35,166 bases of DNA from Zygnema circumcarinatum (GCA_037447605.1 CM074813.1:1049696-1084861), one strand, 5' to 3'. Shown: positions 1-11,307, numbered from the stretch's first letter. Notes: generated by a model not told the origin, from the sequence alone. Translations and numbers: made by a program.

Positions 1-60
1 CCCTCTCCCTCCCCCTCTCCCTCTCCCTCTCCCTCTCCCTCTCCTTCTCCCTCTCCCTCT
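1..60. repeat. CCCTCT tandem repeat at the window edge (LIG1 intron)
   Basis: CCCTCT units run from the window start to just past the donor of LIG1 exon 5 (GAAGAG|GTAGGAG). On the coding strand this is GGGAGA, the opposite strand bias to most other introns in the window. Confidence 0.85.
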
Positions 61-65
61 CCTAC

Positions 66-2935
66 CTCTTCCAGCCGGCCGGGCAGCTCTGCGGGAGGCA
101 CAGGCGGCTTCTCCTGCAGCACTGAAGCCTGCGCGAGGGCGGCAAGAACTGTCTGCTCCGCCAGGCCGATTCTCATCTTCCCCTGAACCCTCCCTCCTCG
201 GTATGTTACGAGTTAACCACTCGTACTTTCGCAGACCAACTAATTCAGAAAATGTATTATTAATGACACAAATAGTGCGAGATCTGTGCACTAGGCAGTA
301 CACAAGGCATTGTATCACGTTTTAGGAACTTGAATCCTTTTTGAAACGTAAATACAGCAAACAAAATAGTAAAAGAGCAGACCTGCAGCAGGCGCACAAT
401 AAACTGCGGCTCAGTCTCCCTTGCGGCCACAATAAGCTGCTTCATTCTCGCCCGCTTTTTTTCACTGCTCTCTTTTCCAGTTTCCTGCTCCCTCGCCACT
501 CACCAAAACCAGTCTTAAAAACCCAAAAGCAAATGTTCATGTCCTCACTCTCCTTCATCGTGCATCATCACGAAGACGGAAATTCAACATTCAAAGCATC
601 CAGAGAAGGCTATCCATTCAAATACAAAAAAAGAAAAATCACGAAAGCACATAATGCTTCTCAAAACACACCTTGGCGATGAAGCGGAAGGTTTCCAGAA
701 CCTTCGCACAGGAGAGAGGCTGCGGAGCAAACATAGTCCTCTGAGTGGTCCGACTCGCTCTCGCTACCAATCCCAGATCCCCTGACTCCTGCAAACAAAT
801 TTCAGTGGAAAAAATTCCGAGAGAACTTTAAAAAAAATGAAAGTGTATGGGGAAAGAGTTGGGGGGGGAAAGGGGGAGGAGGGGGCCGTTTCTGGCTAAA
901 ACTTGGGGTTTTCCTTTACGGCGGTTTATGGTGAGATTTTGAGAAGGTCGTCAAAGAATACCTTCAAAGGGCAAATAGGAGGGAAGAGGGAAACCGTTTG
1001 ATTGAAACCACTACACCGATTGAAGCCTGTTCATCGATTATCTAACTTTAACAACTTTCAAGTAAAAGTCCTTTGTCTCCCAAAACCCCAAAACGCTAAC
1101 ATCCCACCTACACCCAAATCACAAAACCTGAAAACCTGAAAACTCTATGTGAATTTCCAATACCACTAGAACCCAAAATCCCCTCAGGTCCGTACAACCC
1201 GAACCCCCCCCCCTTCCCCACCTTGTAGTCCGCCTTGACCTGCGCCTCCTTGCGCCCCGTGGCCTCCGCCAGCGCTCTGATGATGCTGGCGTCACCAATC
1301 CCGAGCTCCACTCCCTCGTGCGGCGGAGCCACTCGATTGGCCGCCAGGTACACCACGGGCAGCAGGTCCGCAGGGGTTGTTTCCATGACAGTCCGGAACA
1401 CGTTACAGAGCAGTTCCGTCATGGCTAGCCGCCCCGACAGCTTTGAAATTTCTGTGGTGGAGGCAGACAAAGGAAGGCGAATGAGGAGGGAGGGAGGGAG
1501 GGAGGGAGAGAGGGAGGGAGGGAGGGAGGGAGGTGCTTTACTCGCCTTCAAGAGCCTTCGCCAAGAAAAGGAATGGTACAGGCTCCCCCGGTTTCCATGT
1601 TGCTGATTTCCCTGGGTCGTACTCTGCATGCTTCAGTGCAAGTGCATGGAGGCCGTCACCCACCCGATTCTCTCCTCCAGTTTTCCCCCCAGTCTTGGCC
1701 TTCTTTCTTGGCCTTTCCCCCTGCTTTTTCCCTCTAACTCCCTTCGCTCCTCTTTTCTCCTCTCCTTCTCTCTCTCCCTCGACTGCCACAGCCAGCTCCT
1801 CTCCCTCCACTCCTTCCTCCGCCTCCGAGAGCAGTTCTCCGCCATCGTCGTCCTCACCCTCTGAGCTCTGCGAGCTGCTCGACTTCTCCTCCTCCAGCCG
1901 TGCAACACCCTCACCGTCCATGAACCCTGTCTCTCTCACTCCTTCTCCTTCTACTACACCTGCTATTGCTGTCGGCTTGCTCATCTTTTTGAAAAACCCT
2001 TCTCCAGAACCATTGGTCGCCTCTCTGGATTTTACTTCCCTTACTTCTATCTCCTCCCTCAAAACTGCGTCAGGGACCTTAGGTCCCTTGAGAACACTAG
2101 GTTTTCTAAGGCGTTTAGGTTTTCCGGGTTTTTTTAAGCCCTTTGCCTCAACATCGCTTTCGCTCGATTCCTTTGATTCCGCGTCTCCTTCCTCCTCAAC
2201 TTTCTTGACTTTATTAGGACTTTTCGGCTTCTTCACCTCCTTCACTGCTGCTTCTAACACCTTCCCGGAAGTTTCCAGAAGGTCACCTCCTTGCGTTCTC
2301 GGCCTTTTGCTCTCAGCTCCCACCTCTATCTCTCCCTGTCCCTCTCCCTCCCTCCCCCTCTCAGTCTCTCCCCCTCCTTGACGTCTTCCCGTTCCCTCCC
2401 TCTCGCCTCCTCCACCGTCCCCTCCCTTGCCCTCTCCCTCCCCCTCCCCCTCCCCCTCCTCCACCAGCACGAGCTTCCTCTTTCTTCTCACCCCTCCCTT
2501 CTTCACCACCTCGGAAGCTCCAGGTACGACTTCCGTTGCATTTTTCGCCTTCCCCGTAACTTCCCCCCCAGCCTTGTTCTCTGGGGCAATGGCTGCCTGC
2601 TCGTCCACAAGCAAAGTAGACCCCTCTCTCTCCACCCCTCTCCCTCTCCCTCTCCCTCCTCTCCCTCCCCTCTGCCCCCCAAAAAACCCGAGAATTGAGG
2701 TCTGCTTCCCCGTAAAGCCCGCTCCTCGCAGCCCGTTCGGAGCTGCGTCCATTGTTACGGCTTCTCTATTGTGGGAAAGAGGCAGAGAGTAGGACTGAGA
2801 AGGCAGGGAGGAGAGGGGCGTAGGGCTCAGGGAGCTCCGCGTGAGGCGACCGTGAAGGCGACCGGCGGCTCGCTGCAAAGCGGCGGGGAAGTGGCCATGG
2901 CTGGTTGCCCGAAGGGAGGAGGGAAGACGGAGCAT
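66..2935 (-). CDS. LIG1: DNA ligase 1 (ATP-dependent), 5' part, partial at window start
   Basis: Seals nicks between Okazaki fragments and during repair in the nucleus, and probably acts in organelles. Exons on the minus strand (genomic ranges): 1546-2752 (2935 if the upstream ATG is used), 1222-1451, 672-788, 383-484, 66-182. All junction phases agree. From the ATG at 2752 the protein starts MDAAPNG and has a PCNA-interacting box QTSILGFF at residues 17-24. About 375 residues of disordered, Lys/Glu/Ser/Gly-rich linker with basic nuclear-localisation-like clusters follow (KKQGERPRKKAK). The DNA ligase N-terminal fold then begins (MTELLCNVFRTV, AANRVAPPHEGVELGIGD, DLGLVARASR, CAKVLETFRFIAK, ETEPQFIVRLLQ, KMRIGLAEQTVLAALAQAS) and aligns closely with plant and human LIG1. 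The adenylation core with the catalytic lysine lies beyond the window. The reading frame extends 61 codons upstream to an ATG at 2935 with a mitochondrial-presequence composition. Intron 1 appears to use a GC donor. Confidence 0.93.
1452..1545 (-). other. LIG1 intron 1, apparent GC-AG intron
   Basis: The 94-bp intron starts AAG|GCGAGT on the coding strand and ends in ACAG. The GC donor joins CTT GAA G to AA ATT TCA and gives ALEEISKLSGRL, which aligns without gaps to the corresponding helix of human LIG1. The nearby GT (GGCGA|GTAAAG, two bases downstream) would break the frame. The body is a CCCTCCCT pyrimidine tract on the coding strand. Confidence 0.7.
2753..2935 (-). other. Possible mitochondrial targeting presequence, upstream start of LIG1
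   Basis: Sixty-one codons lie in frame upstream of the nuclear start. They are rich in Arg, Ser, Leu, Ala and Pro, with only one acidic residue (MLRLPSSLRA..., QRAAGRLHGRLTR...). The ATG at 2935 has a weak context (T at -3, C at +4), whereas the ATG at 2752 has a strong one (ACAATGG). Leaky scanning could therefore make both an organellar and a nuclear form. This two-start arrangement is described for Arabidopsis LIG1. Targeting here is inferred from composition. Confidence 0.6.
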
Positions 2936-4732
2936 TCACACGTGTGATGGAAAGAGCACAGAGCGCTCCTTGCGCATGGCGGGAGAGCGTAAAGCAGTGC
3001 GAGAATGGGAGCGACAAGTTATACAGGGGGGAAGGGGGGGAGGGAGGGAGGGACAGGCTGCTGCGCCTCCGCGGGATTTGAGCGAGATCGAGGGGGGGGC
3101 GTTGGAAGTCTCCCGCCAAAACGAGGAGGCTCCATGCGCCTAGTTCGGCAGTCGCTGACGACAGTTCTTTGCTCGGTTTTACAAGATCCATGCAGTTTTG
3201 TTGCTACAGTTTACATGTCCACGAGCCGTTACTGTGACGGCGTTACGGCGCGAGGTACGCGTGGCAGCGCGTCATTACCGTTCCATGTGTGACCATTACC
3301 TTGCTGACCATTTTCTTGAAGCCAAAATTTTCGGAAGCCATGGAAGTTAGTAACTATCTGAAGTTAGTCAGTTACTGACTATTACTAGCCCAATATTCCT
3401 AGTTGCCAACTATCGTAATTTTGAACGGGAAAAACTAGTCAGCAAACGTTTGACTAAGAAATTTCAAACGGCGTTTCAGATCCGATCCATGTACACAGTT
3501 CGAGAATCGTTCGTTCTATGGGCGCCTGTTACGCCGTCGCCTTCGACTGTAACTGAAACAAGGACCACCAAGAGATCGCACGGTCTTTAGCGTCCTCGAG
3601 CGACACAATCCAATCGTACGGTTCGGGTCACGCCAGAGGGGCAGATTGGCCCTATGCATGGACCTGCGCAGTATGTGATGTCATGTTTGTGTTTGCTGAT
3701 GTAGCATGTGCAGCAGCCGTTGTGCCAAAGTCAATGAACCGTACGATGGGGCGCTGCGGTCTTTGCCGCGGAAGGAAAGTAATGATGGCACCAGAAACCA
3801 CGAAGATTCACTCAATTAAAGTGAATCTCGCTGTGGGATCGCGGGCTCCGGTCCATGGCGGCCGCCAGCCTGCTCCAAAGGCCGCGGAGCCGCCGCATGT
3901 GGCGTGGACTGCAGACTTCGAGAGAGATCTAAATTCCATTCCCTCTGCATTGTTGTGCGAACAAGCGACCGCGATGATGCTTGGATGTTGGTCTTGCATG
4001 TGTGACCGAATTTTTTGACCTTTTTTTGTCACCGTTTGTTTTACTGTTGACCAGTTCTTGGTGTGAAGCTAGCTGTGACCCTAACACAGCATCATGCTCG
4101 CGCAGCAAACGCCTCTCAACTCGCACGCAGTCTCAGACCCCGCGCTTCTCTCTCATACCAAGAATAGAAGAAACCCCACGAACTGGTTGAGAACATGGCA
4201 CAAAACCCTTCTTTTACAGATGCCTTCAAGCCCAGGCGTTCACATCTCACCTAAGGGAAGGACTCTAGGACACAATAATTCACAGACAAAGCTTCCCTCC
4301 TCTCTACCACTACTGTACAGTTCTAATACCCTCCATCTGCCAAGCGCCAACCCCAATGGCCATTTCTAATCATTGCGGAATTCCTCCCTACAGCACCAAT
4401 GACCTACAGGCTCTAAAAGCCGCCTCCGTTTCTCACAATTACAAGGGCCTGCAACACCTACAGCCTCCAAGAACGACCAGCACCTCAGACACTCTCAACT
4501 TTTGTCGACCTTAAAAAACTCTTTCCTGGCGACCACTCTCATTCCAATCTTTCGACGCTCCTTAGTCTCTGTGCCTCTTTTCAACAGATTCTCGCTGCAA
4601 TAAACTACACCAAGTGCAAAAATAAAAAATTTGTCTCCAAATCTCAAAAAATGTTGATTTTTCTTCTCCCTTTTTTTGTTTTTTTAAGCTCAGACTCCTT
4701 GCGGCGTCCATGACAATAGAGAACAGCCACGG
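2936..4732. other. Intergenic region between the LIG1 and Q-rich gene ends
   Basis: No exon with recognisable protein similarity was found. It should contain the LIG1 promoter (the part near 2936-3300 is CpG-rich) and the 3' untranslated region of the minus-strand gene that stops at 4733. Open frames at 3683-4018 and 4094-4369 (plus) have no recognisable motif or splice-site support. CGTACGG-type palindromic hexamers occur near 3613 and 3740. Confidence 0.5.
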
Positions 4733-7570
4733 CTACTGCATGGCCCCAAACTCCAAAGGACGCAGAACGCTCACAGCCTGCGACACGTGCGAATGCGCCA
4801 CGTGTCCCCTCCCCATGGCGCCGCGACCTCCCAACTGTGGAGAAGGCGGCCAACCGCCTCTCCTTGCAGCCGATTTTAGGGTTCCGGGGGAGCCGAGCGT
4901 GGGTGACACGTGTCCTCCTCCCAGCAGACTCCCTGAGAGAGCTCCTCCTCCTCCTGTTCCTCCTCCTTGCGGCGCTGCCACGTGTCCTCGGAGAGAGGAA
5001 GAAGAAGAGGACGAAAGGGTGCTGGTCATGGCGGGCATGGGCAGCTGCAGGCCCGGCATAGTGAGCAGGACCGCATCCTTTTCAGGAGGTTTAGGGTTTT
5101 GACGGAACTGAGGGAGAGGTCTTGCTCTCATTACTTCATCGAGGAGCGGTCCTGCTTCCTCCACAGCCTTCAGAAGCTTTCCTTGGGAAGGGAGGGATCT
5201 GAGAAGTACCGTTCTGTCAGCTTCAGGGGGTTCAGGAAGGTGGCGCTGCTGCAGATTTAGAGTTAAGGGGGGCAGGGGGATTTCAGGGCCGATTATGGAG
5301 TCCATAAGGGTTGAACGGGTTGGCGACGAAAGTAGGGTTGGAGCAGGAGGTGAGATTAGGGTTGTGAGCCGCGGGAGATTGGTGAAGACTGGAAGAGGCG
5401 CCGCCGTAGCGAATGTTGTTGACGTTTTCGGCTCAGGGATGGGTAGGGGGGGCGGGAGAAATTCAGTTTTGAGGGTTTGCAGAGGCGAGGAAAGTTGTGA
5501 ATGTGTGTCGGAGGAGGGAAGGTGCTGTTGTTCAGGAAGGGGATGATGCAGTTCCGCCTGCTGCTGATGATGTTGCCACTGCTGAGATGGATGATGTTGC
5601 GGATGTTTGTGATGGCGTTCATGCATGTTGTCTGAGTCCCTGGAATCTTCCGACCGCTCCTTCTTCAGGCTTGGCATCGCTCCCTGCGCCTCTATGTCCT
5701 CCTCGTGATCCAAATTCCGCTGCCGTTTCGGAACCGCCATCTGCAACTGCATCTGCACCTGCTGTTGCAGCTGATGCTTTGCTCCTGCTTGGAACTTGAG
5801 CTGCTGCTGCCTCTGATACTGCTTGGGCTGCTGCGGCTGTGGCAGAATATGCAGAGCCTGCATCTGCATCTTCATTTGCTGCTGCTTCAAATCCGCCTGC
5901 ACGGCGTCCAGCTGCTGCAGGAGCTGCATGGAAGGGCTGCTTGAAGCTCCGGGAATCTGCGCTGCGAGCTCAGAAAGCTCCTTCAGCTGCTGCTGCACGT
6001 CGAGCTGTATCATGGTAGCAGGAAGCTCATGCCCCTCCAGCACTCCCTCCAAACCTCGATATCCTCCTCCTCCTCCTACTGCCACTCCAACTGACGTTGT
6101 TGCCGCTGCAGCAGAAGCCGCTACAGCCGCTACCGCCACAGCACCTCCCCCCCCTCTTCTCCCTTCCAACTGCTGCTTCAGCTCCTCTAGTTGTTGATGT
6201 TGCCGGAGCTCTTCTACCTGAATGCTCTCTAACTCCATGGCCAGCACCTGCTGGAGTTCCTCCTGCTGCTGCAGCTCCTTCTCCTGCTGCTTCATCTCCT
6301 CCTCCTCCTGCTGCTGCTGCTGCTGCTGCTTTGTCTCCTCAGAATACTCCGCTCCCCCCGGCTCTCCCGACATCTGCAGAAGCTCCTGCGCCAGCTTCTG
6401 CATGGGCTCCACCATGTCCTGCAGCTCCATCTGCTCCTCCAAACTGATGGGCGGCAGCTCCATGCTCTCCTCCAGCTGCTGCTGCTGCTGCTGCATCTGC
6501 CTGCACACTTCGTTCAGAGTTGCAGAAACCACTGCCTCTGCAGTCATCTTCTCTGCGGGGAGGGTCCCAGCGAGGAGCGAATTCTCCTCCTGCGCGGAGG
6601 CGAGCGCGCGCTGCAGGTCCGCGGCGCGGCGCTGCTCGAGCGCGCACTGCTGCTGCGCGGCGAGGAGCCGCTCCGCGACCCTCTCCCGCTCGCGCCGCTC
6701 CGCGCAGAGCTGCTCCTCCAGCGCGCGCACGCGCTGCTCCTGCCACTCCGCCATCTCCGCCTGCACGAACCGCCGGATCTGCTGGAACCGCTCCGCGTCC
6801 TGAAAGGAAAATTTGAGAAAGAGAGGAGATAAATTAGAACGATGAAGTATGGGAGACGGTTGCTGCAGGGTCGTCCGCTCTCTCTCTCTCTCTCTTTCCT
6901 TCCTTCCTCCTTTCTTTAAGAACATGTATCCAAAACTGTCCAAGGGAGAGAGCATGGGTTCCCAAGTGGGTGGAAATTGTAGAATCTTTCAATTTCAATG
7001 CCAATGAAAGGTGGAAAGTATTCAAGTACTTTTCAGTCAGCCGAAATCGCATCAACGAACAATTTGAAGGTATGTACTGTTTTGCAGATTTTTTTATAGA
7101 ATCGTTTGAAAGCTATTTATGTCTTTTAACAAGATTTAATTTAGTTGAAACAGATTCCTGTCTTTAATAAAGCAATCGGCAGGATGCAATCATATTAATG
7201 TATTAATGTCCTTTGAAACTGGCAGAGGCGAGCAGTGGAGGTGGGAGATAAGCAGTAAGAAGGGAGGGAGAAAGGGAGGGAGAGAGGGAGGGAGAGAGGG
7301 AGGGAGAGAGGGAGAGAGGGAAGGAGAGAGGGAGGGAGAGATTGTATAAGGCAAGGAACAAATTTTTTAAATGATGACGAGGGCGGCGAGGAGAGGGCGA
7401 GGCACAGGGGAAGGAAGAGGGAGAGGGAAGAAGAAAAGAAGGCAGAGAGGGAGGCGTGGGAAAAAAAAGAGAGAGAAGAGGAGCGAGAGAGGAGGGACCC
7501 GGGAGGCAGATACCTGGAAGTGCTGGCAGCAGAGAGGCTGCACCACGTGTCGGGAGAGGAGCGGCTCCAT
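4733..7570 (-). CDS. Glutamine-rich coiled-coil protein, unrecognised (707 aa)
   Basis: Two exons: 7514-7570 (19 codons, ATG in a good GCCATGG context) and 4733-6799, joined in phase 0 across a CAG|GTATCT donor and a TTTCAG|GACGCG acceptor. The stop is TAG at 4733-4735. Residues 1-110 are a charged helix (RFQQIRRFVQAEMAEWQEQR, then Glu/Arg/Ala-rich heptads), probably a coiled coil. Residues of about 130-480 hold polyglutamine runs, Q/E stretches and a QLQMQ-type segment, followed by a His/Gln stretch. The C-terminal third is Pro/Ser/Gly-rich. It contains a compact block GKLLKAVEEAGPLL followed by RPLPQFRQNPKPP, which looks conserved and which I loosely associate with uncharacterised plant proteins. 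GHV-type peptides recur near the end. A nuclear regulatory or scaffold role would be a guess. Confidence 0.7.
6800..7513 (-). other. Intron 1 of the Q-rich gene
   Basis: This 714-bp intron separates the 57-nt first coding exon from the long second exon. It carries a GAGGGAGG/CTCCCTCC tract at about 7258-7340 and an AG-rich tract near 6878-6900. Both are pyrimidine-rich on the coding strand. No other coding signal was seen. Confidence 0.6.
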
Positions 7571-8427
7571 GGCTGCAGCATCCAACTCGCACTCGCCCTC
7601 TCTCCTCCTCAGCTCTCCGTCCTTAGAACCCCCTTCTCCCCGACTTCTTCAATCCCTCAGCTCCCCTTTGCCTCGATTGTCCCCTCCGGCCTCCCTCCCG
7701 TCCCTCCCCTTCTCAATCTCCTCTCTCTCCCCCTTCCTCTCTTCCTCCCCCTCTCCCTCCCTCTCTTCCTCCCCCTCTCCCTCCCTCTCTCCCTCTCCCC
7801 CCTCTCACCGCCCAGGAGCCGTCTGTTGCCTCCCGCTGCCAGCTGGTGCGAGCAACTGCCCCTCCCGCCAGTTGGCGTCCCCCGCGGCCGAGCCAACCGC
7901 TGCAGCTACGCGCGTCCCCCAACTCGCCGATCACGTCCCCGGCCGTCCGCCGGCTGCCTGTACTGTGCCCGACAGGCGGCTCGGTTGTCGTACCGAGTCG
8001 GTATGACACTGCCGACACGCCGCACGTGCGGGAATCGCTCTGTCCACAAGGGCCCGCCGGCCGTTGGCCCGTGCCGACACGGCCCGGGCGGCGGTAGAGG
8101 AGAGGATTATGGCGGGCCGTACGAAAGTGGCACGTGGCAGCGGGACGGGAGCTCCGGGAATGGACTCACGTACTAGACGACAGAATTTAGCTACACGACA
8201 AACTTCTGGAAGGTCGCTCCATTGGTCGGATGATGTACGAACATCGGTGATGTTTGTCTTATTTGGTCTGAGAAAGAGTGACGTGGGAAGCGCCGCGGCG
8301 TGCAAATTGCTGACTGAATAGGTACTCCGCAGATTTGAACTTTGGACTTTTGCCCGCGGACGGCCGCCAGTGGGCACCGACAGGACACGTCAGCGACTGC
8401 TGGTGGCCCTTGGGGAAGCAGTCTGGG

Positions 8428-8446
8428 TGACGTCACGTGTGACGTG
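8428..8446. promoter_or_regulatory. ACGT-core (bZIP/G-box type) motif cluster
   Basis: TGACGTCA at 8428-8435 overlaps CACGTG at 8434-8439 and is followed at once by TGACGTGA. These are classic plant bZIP and bHLH binding cores. The cluster lies about 860 bp upstream of the Q-rich gene start. Function is inferred from motif content only. Confidence 0.4.
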
Positions 8447-9640
8447 ACAGTAGGCTTGAAGCGACACGTACTGTTTTGACAATACTTGCGACGTGGCAAA
8501 ACGTGATTGGGGACGGGCCGGCCGGAGGGATTTGATTGGCGGAGGACGCCCTAAGGAGTGACACCTACGGCTACGGAGTAATGATGCGTTGGGCAGAAAA
8601 AGAACAAAAAAAGGACGGTGTGGTTTGGCTCGACTTGGGACACGCGACTTAACGTGAGATTTTTGGATTTTGGAGATACCGAAATTTGTTCTAGGGCAGA
8701 AGGAATGTTTATTTTTTTTGGTGTTGAAAAAAATTTGGAATTTCCGTTCTGTAGTGAAAGGTCTACGTTTGAAAGCACTTCAACCAGGAATCTGTTTTTT
8801 CGGAAATTATAATTTGAGTTTGAGAAATTTTTAGACTCGCTGCCTTGTGCATTCCGTCGTTTCGAAAAACTCCAAATTCAAATCTGATCTAAATCTCAAT
8901 TTGGCAACTTGGCAATTTTGCCCGCACCGATTGCCGCTCTTATTTTGTCGTTTCCCAGTCGTCCTAGCGCAGGATGTCGCCACGTGGCACGTGCTGGCCG
9001 TGGACGGTGCCCCGACCTTCCGATTCGACCGTCCGTTTGTCCTTTTCGTGTGTGCGAGTGGGGACCACAAATTTTCGCGCGTCATTTTAGCCCAATCGAA
9101 ATTTTCCATGTCATCTCAATTTCCCTTTTTCGACGAATTAGCGTCAAGCGATTCGATTCCTGCGATCCGTTCCGGGCCCGCGTGACAGGCGACGCGATAT
9201 TTCTGAAAAACGACAACATTTCGATGTGCATCTGCCCGATTTTTGGAATAATTGTTAACCATACATAGATCGTCATGTGTACAAAATTCACACGCGGCGG
9301 GCTTTGATTGGTTATTCAGCGTCGCGGGAGACGGGCACGTCCCAAAAAATGTCAATGTATCCATTCACCGGTCTGCCTTACAGTCGGCTATTTTTCGTAC
9401 AGTTTCTTGTCGCTATTTGACGAATTTGGTCGGCACCAGCGAAAGCCGACTCGTTAGAAAAGCCAAATTATGTATTCTACGTGGCAACCGCTGATTGGGC
9501 ATATCGGGTCGATTTTTTTCTCGGATAAGAAAAAATGAACAAATCCGATGGCCGCCAAGATTGTACGAACCGTACGGTCGGCGCTATGACGGCCGGCAGC
9601 TTTTTTGTCATTTTCTGACCGCGTAGCGCCCCCTCGGGCC

Positions 9641-9660
9641 GGCGGGGGCGTGCCCCCGCC
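9641..9660. repeat. Perfect GC palindrome (9-bp stem, 2-nt loop)
   Basis: GGCGGGGGC and its exact reverse complement are separated by GT. It sits within a CpG-rich patch in otherwise AT-richer intergenic DNA. Confidence 0.7.
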
Positions 9661-9799
9661 CGCGTGGAGGCACATGACTGGCGATGAATCTTGCCCAGAT
9701 GCGGTCCAGGTTCAGCCGAAAGCGAGAGCCAATTCTACCCGAGAGGATCAGATTGGTGATGTCAACAACAACATGGTGCGAGCAGCAACTGGGTGGGGA

Positions 9800-10030
9800 C
9801 CAAGCCAGCCATTGGTTGGCGGGTGTAGCCAACCGCTGCCAATGGTTGCAACCATTCGTTGGCGGACCCTTTGAACGATTGCTGATGGTTGCAATCATTG
9901 GTTGAGGGCCGTGCCAACCAATGGTAGTGGTTGTAACTACTGTATCGTTAGCCAATTGTTTGCCATTATTGTTTGCTGATGGTGGCGAACCACAGACCGG
10001 TCAACCATTGGCAGGCATTCGTTGGCCAAA
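9800..10030. repeat. Cluster of CCAATGG / AACCATTG inverted motifs
   Basis: Short related words (CCATTGGTTGGC, CCAATGGTTGCAACCATT, TGATGGTTGCAATCATTGG, CCAACCAATGG, CAACCATTGGCAGG) recur in both orientations over about 230 bp. They form nested imperfect palindromes. Confidence 0.6.
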
Positions 10031-11301
10031 GTTGTTCAACCGGTGCTGCACGAGTACTCTAGATGGCAGTTTCAGTGTACCGGTACCGTTGTTAAATGTA
10101 TCGAGTCCTGTAAAATGTAAACAGATTTTGAATTCATTCATTTGATGTTTGCATTCATTTCCTTATGTGCATCAACAATTCAAGGCAATAGCTTCTCGCT
10201 ATTCATAATTTACTGTGTTCAATTCGATACTGTGAGTTTGATATTTTCCCCCTTGTTTCTTCACCTACAGTTCTACAGTACAGTAGAGATGTGCAGCGAT
10301 GCTTCAGCCATATATGTACGCATACATAACATGAGGTCTGCATAGGCACATGCGCAAGGAGGCATGCGTGTGCAGTGTACGGACTACGGAGGCATGCATG
10401 TCCGATGTAGACGATGGCAGACTTAGTCAAGTCCGGAGAAGCCCAGCCTCTCGCGCCTGGCTTGGCTCAGAAATTGACTTGGATAAATCTGACTTTTGAA
10501 AGGACCATTCCACTAAGAGAGGGACAAACGGTTCCTTGGCTTGGCTGACAGGCTTTCTCTTAGCCAAGGGATTTGTCGAAGTTTAGTAATTGCTACCACC
10601 ACAGTAGTCTGGCGAATGCACCTGTCAGTGATGACGACATTGGCGGTGATTGAACTTACGGAGTCACCCTCTACTTCACCTCGGCATGCCTCCAATAGGC
10701 CGCAGAAAAGTGTCACGGCATGAACAAATTCAGAGCAAAGTACACAAGCGATGCATTGCTTCCATTTCACGAGTCGGGATTCCCCGTCTCTGTTTATTAA
10801 GAATTAAGGAACAGTTTGAAACCAAAGTCAAGACCCACATCCCAGACTGCTTCTGAACCCCAGCACACCCCTCCCCTAAATCTTATTGCCGAGTCCTCCA
10901 CTTAGGAGGGCCACTTTCTCCTTTCACATTGATCATTCTAACTCTTTAGACTTCTAAACCCTAACAATCCCTCCCTCCCCCGCTCCATTCCTCTCTCTGC
11001 TCCCCTGTATCCTGTGGAAGGACCAACATCAATCATTTTGTTCCAACTCTCTCTCACTGCCAGCCTCCTACCCCCCTAACATTCGGACCAATCAAGAAGA
11101 ATAATGATGAGAAGTCCACTCAACTTTGTAGCTCCCTCGGCCCTAGTAGTTCCATCCGAGGGAATTTTAATTATAGTTAAGAAACCCTATCCATAAAACT
11201 CATTCTTTCATCCTATCCATGAGTTTGCGGATATCACTTTTTTCCGAGTTTACACTTTCTGATCCATTCTTTGGAAGGAGAGCCCTCCTTCCGTCATTAA
11301 T

Positions 11302-11307
11302 TTTATT
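11302..11307 (-). terminator. Poly(A) signal AATAAA of the LRR kinase gene
   Basis: On the coding strand the sequence after the stop reads TGA CTCC AATAAAATT. A canonical polyadenylation hexamer therefore lies only four bases past the stop codon. Confidence 0.4.

Noticed and set aside
1541-1546. Canonical GT donor for LIG1 intron 1
   Set aside because: GGCGA|GTAAAG leaves two bases and puts the next exon out of frame. The GC donor two bases earlier restores the conserved helix.
1533-2698. Plus-strand Ser/Pro/Leu-rich open frames opposite LIG1 exon 1
   Set aside because: They are antisense shadows of the Lys/Glu/Gly-rich disordered LIG1 linker, which has the start, PIP box and spliced homology on the minus strand.
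3683-4369. Plus-strand frames of 111 and 91 codons
   Set aside because: They have no motif, no convincing splice context and no similarity I can recognise. Intergenic or untranslated sequence is the simpler reading.
5497-6803. Plus-strand Cys/Ser/Ala/Leu-rich frames
   Set aside because: They are antisense to polyGln and coiled-coil codons (CAG read as CTG, GCT or TGC). The minus-strand product has a coherent domain layout and splice junction.
9605-9955. 115-codon minus-strand frame with repeated CNHW/ANQW peptides
   Set aside because: The peptide repeats follow from the CCAATGG/AACCATTG palindrome cluster, and there is no domain.
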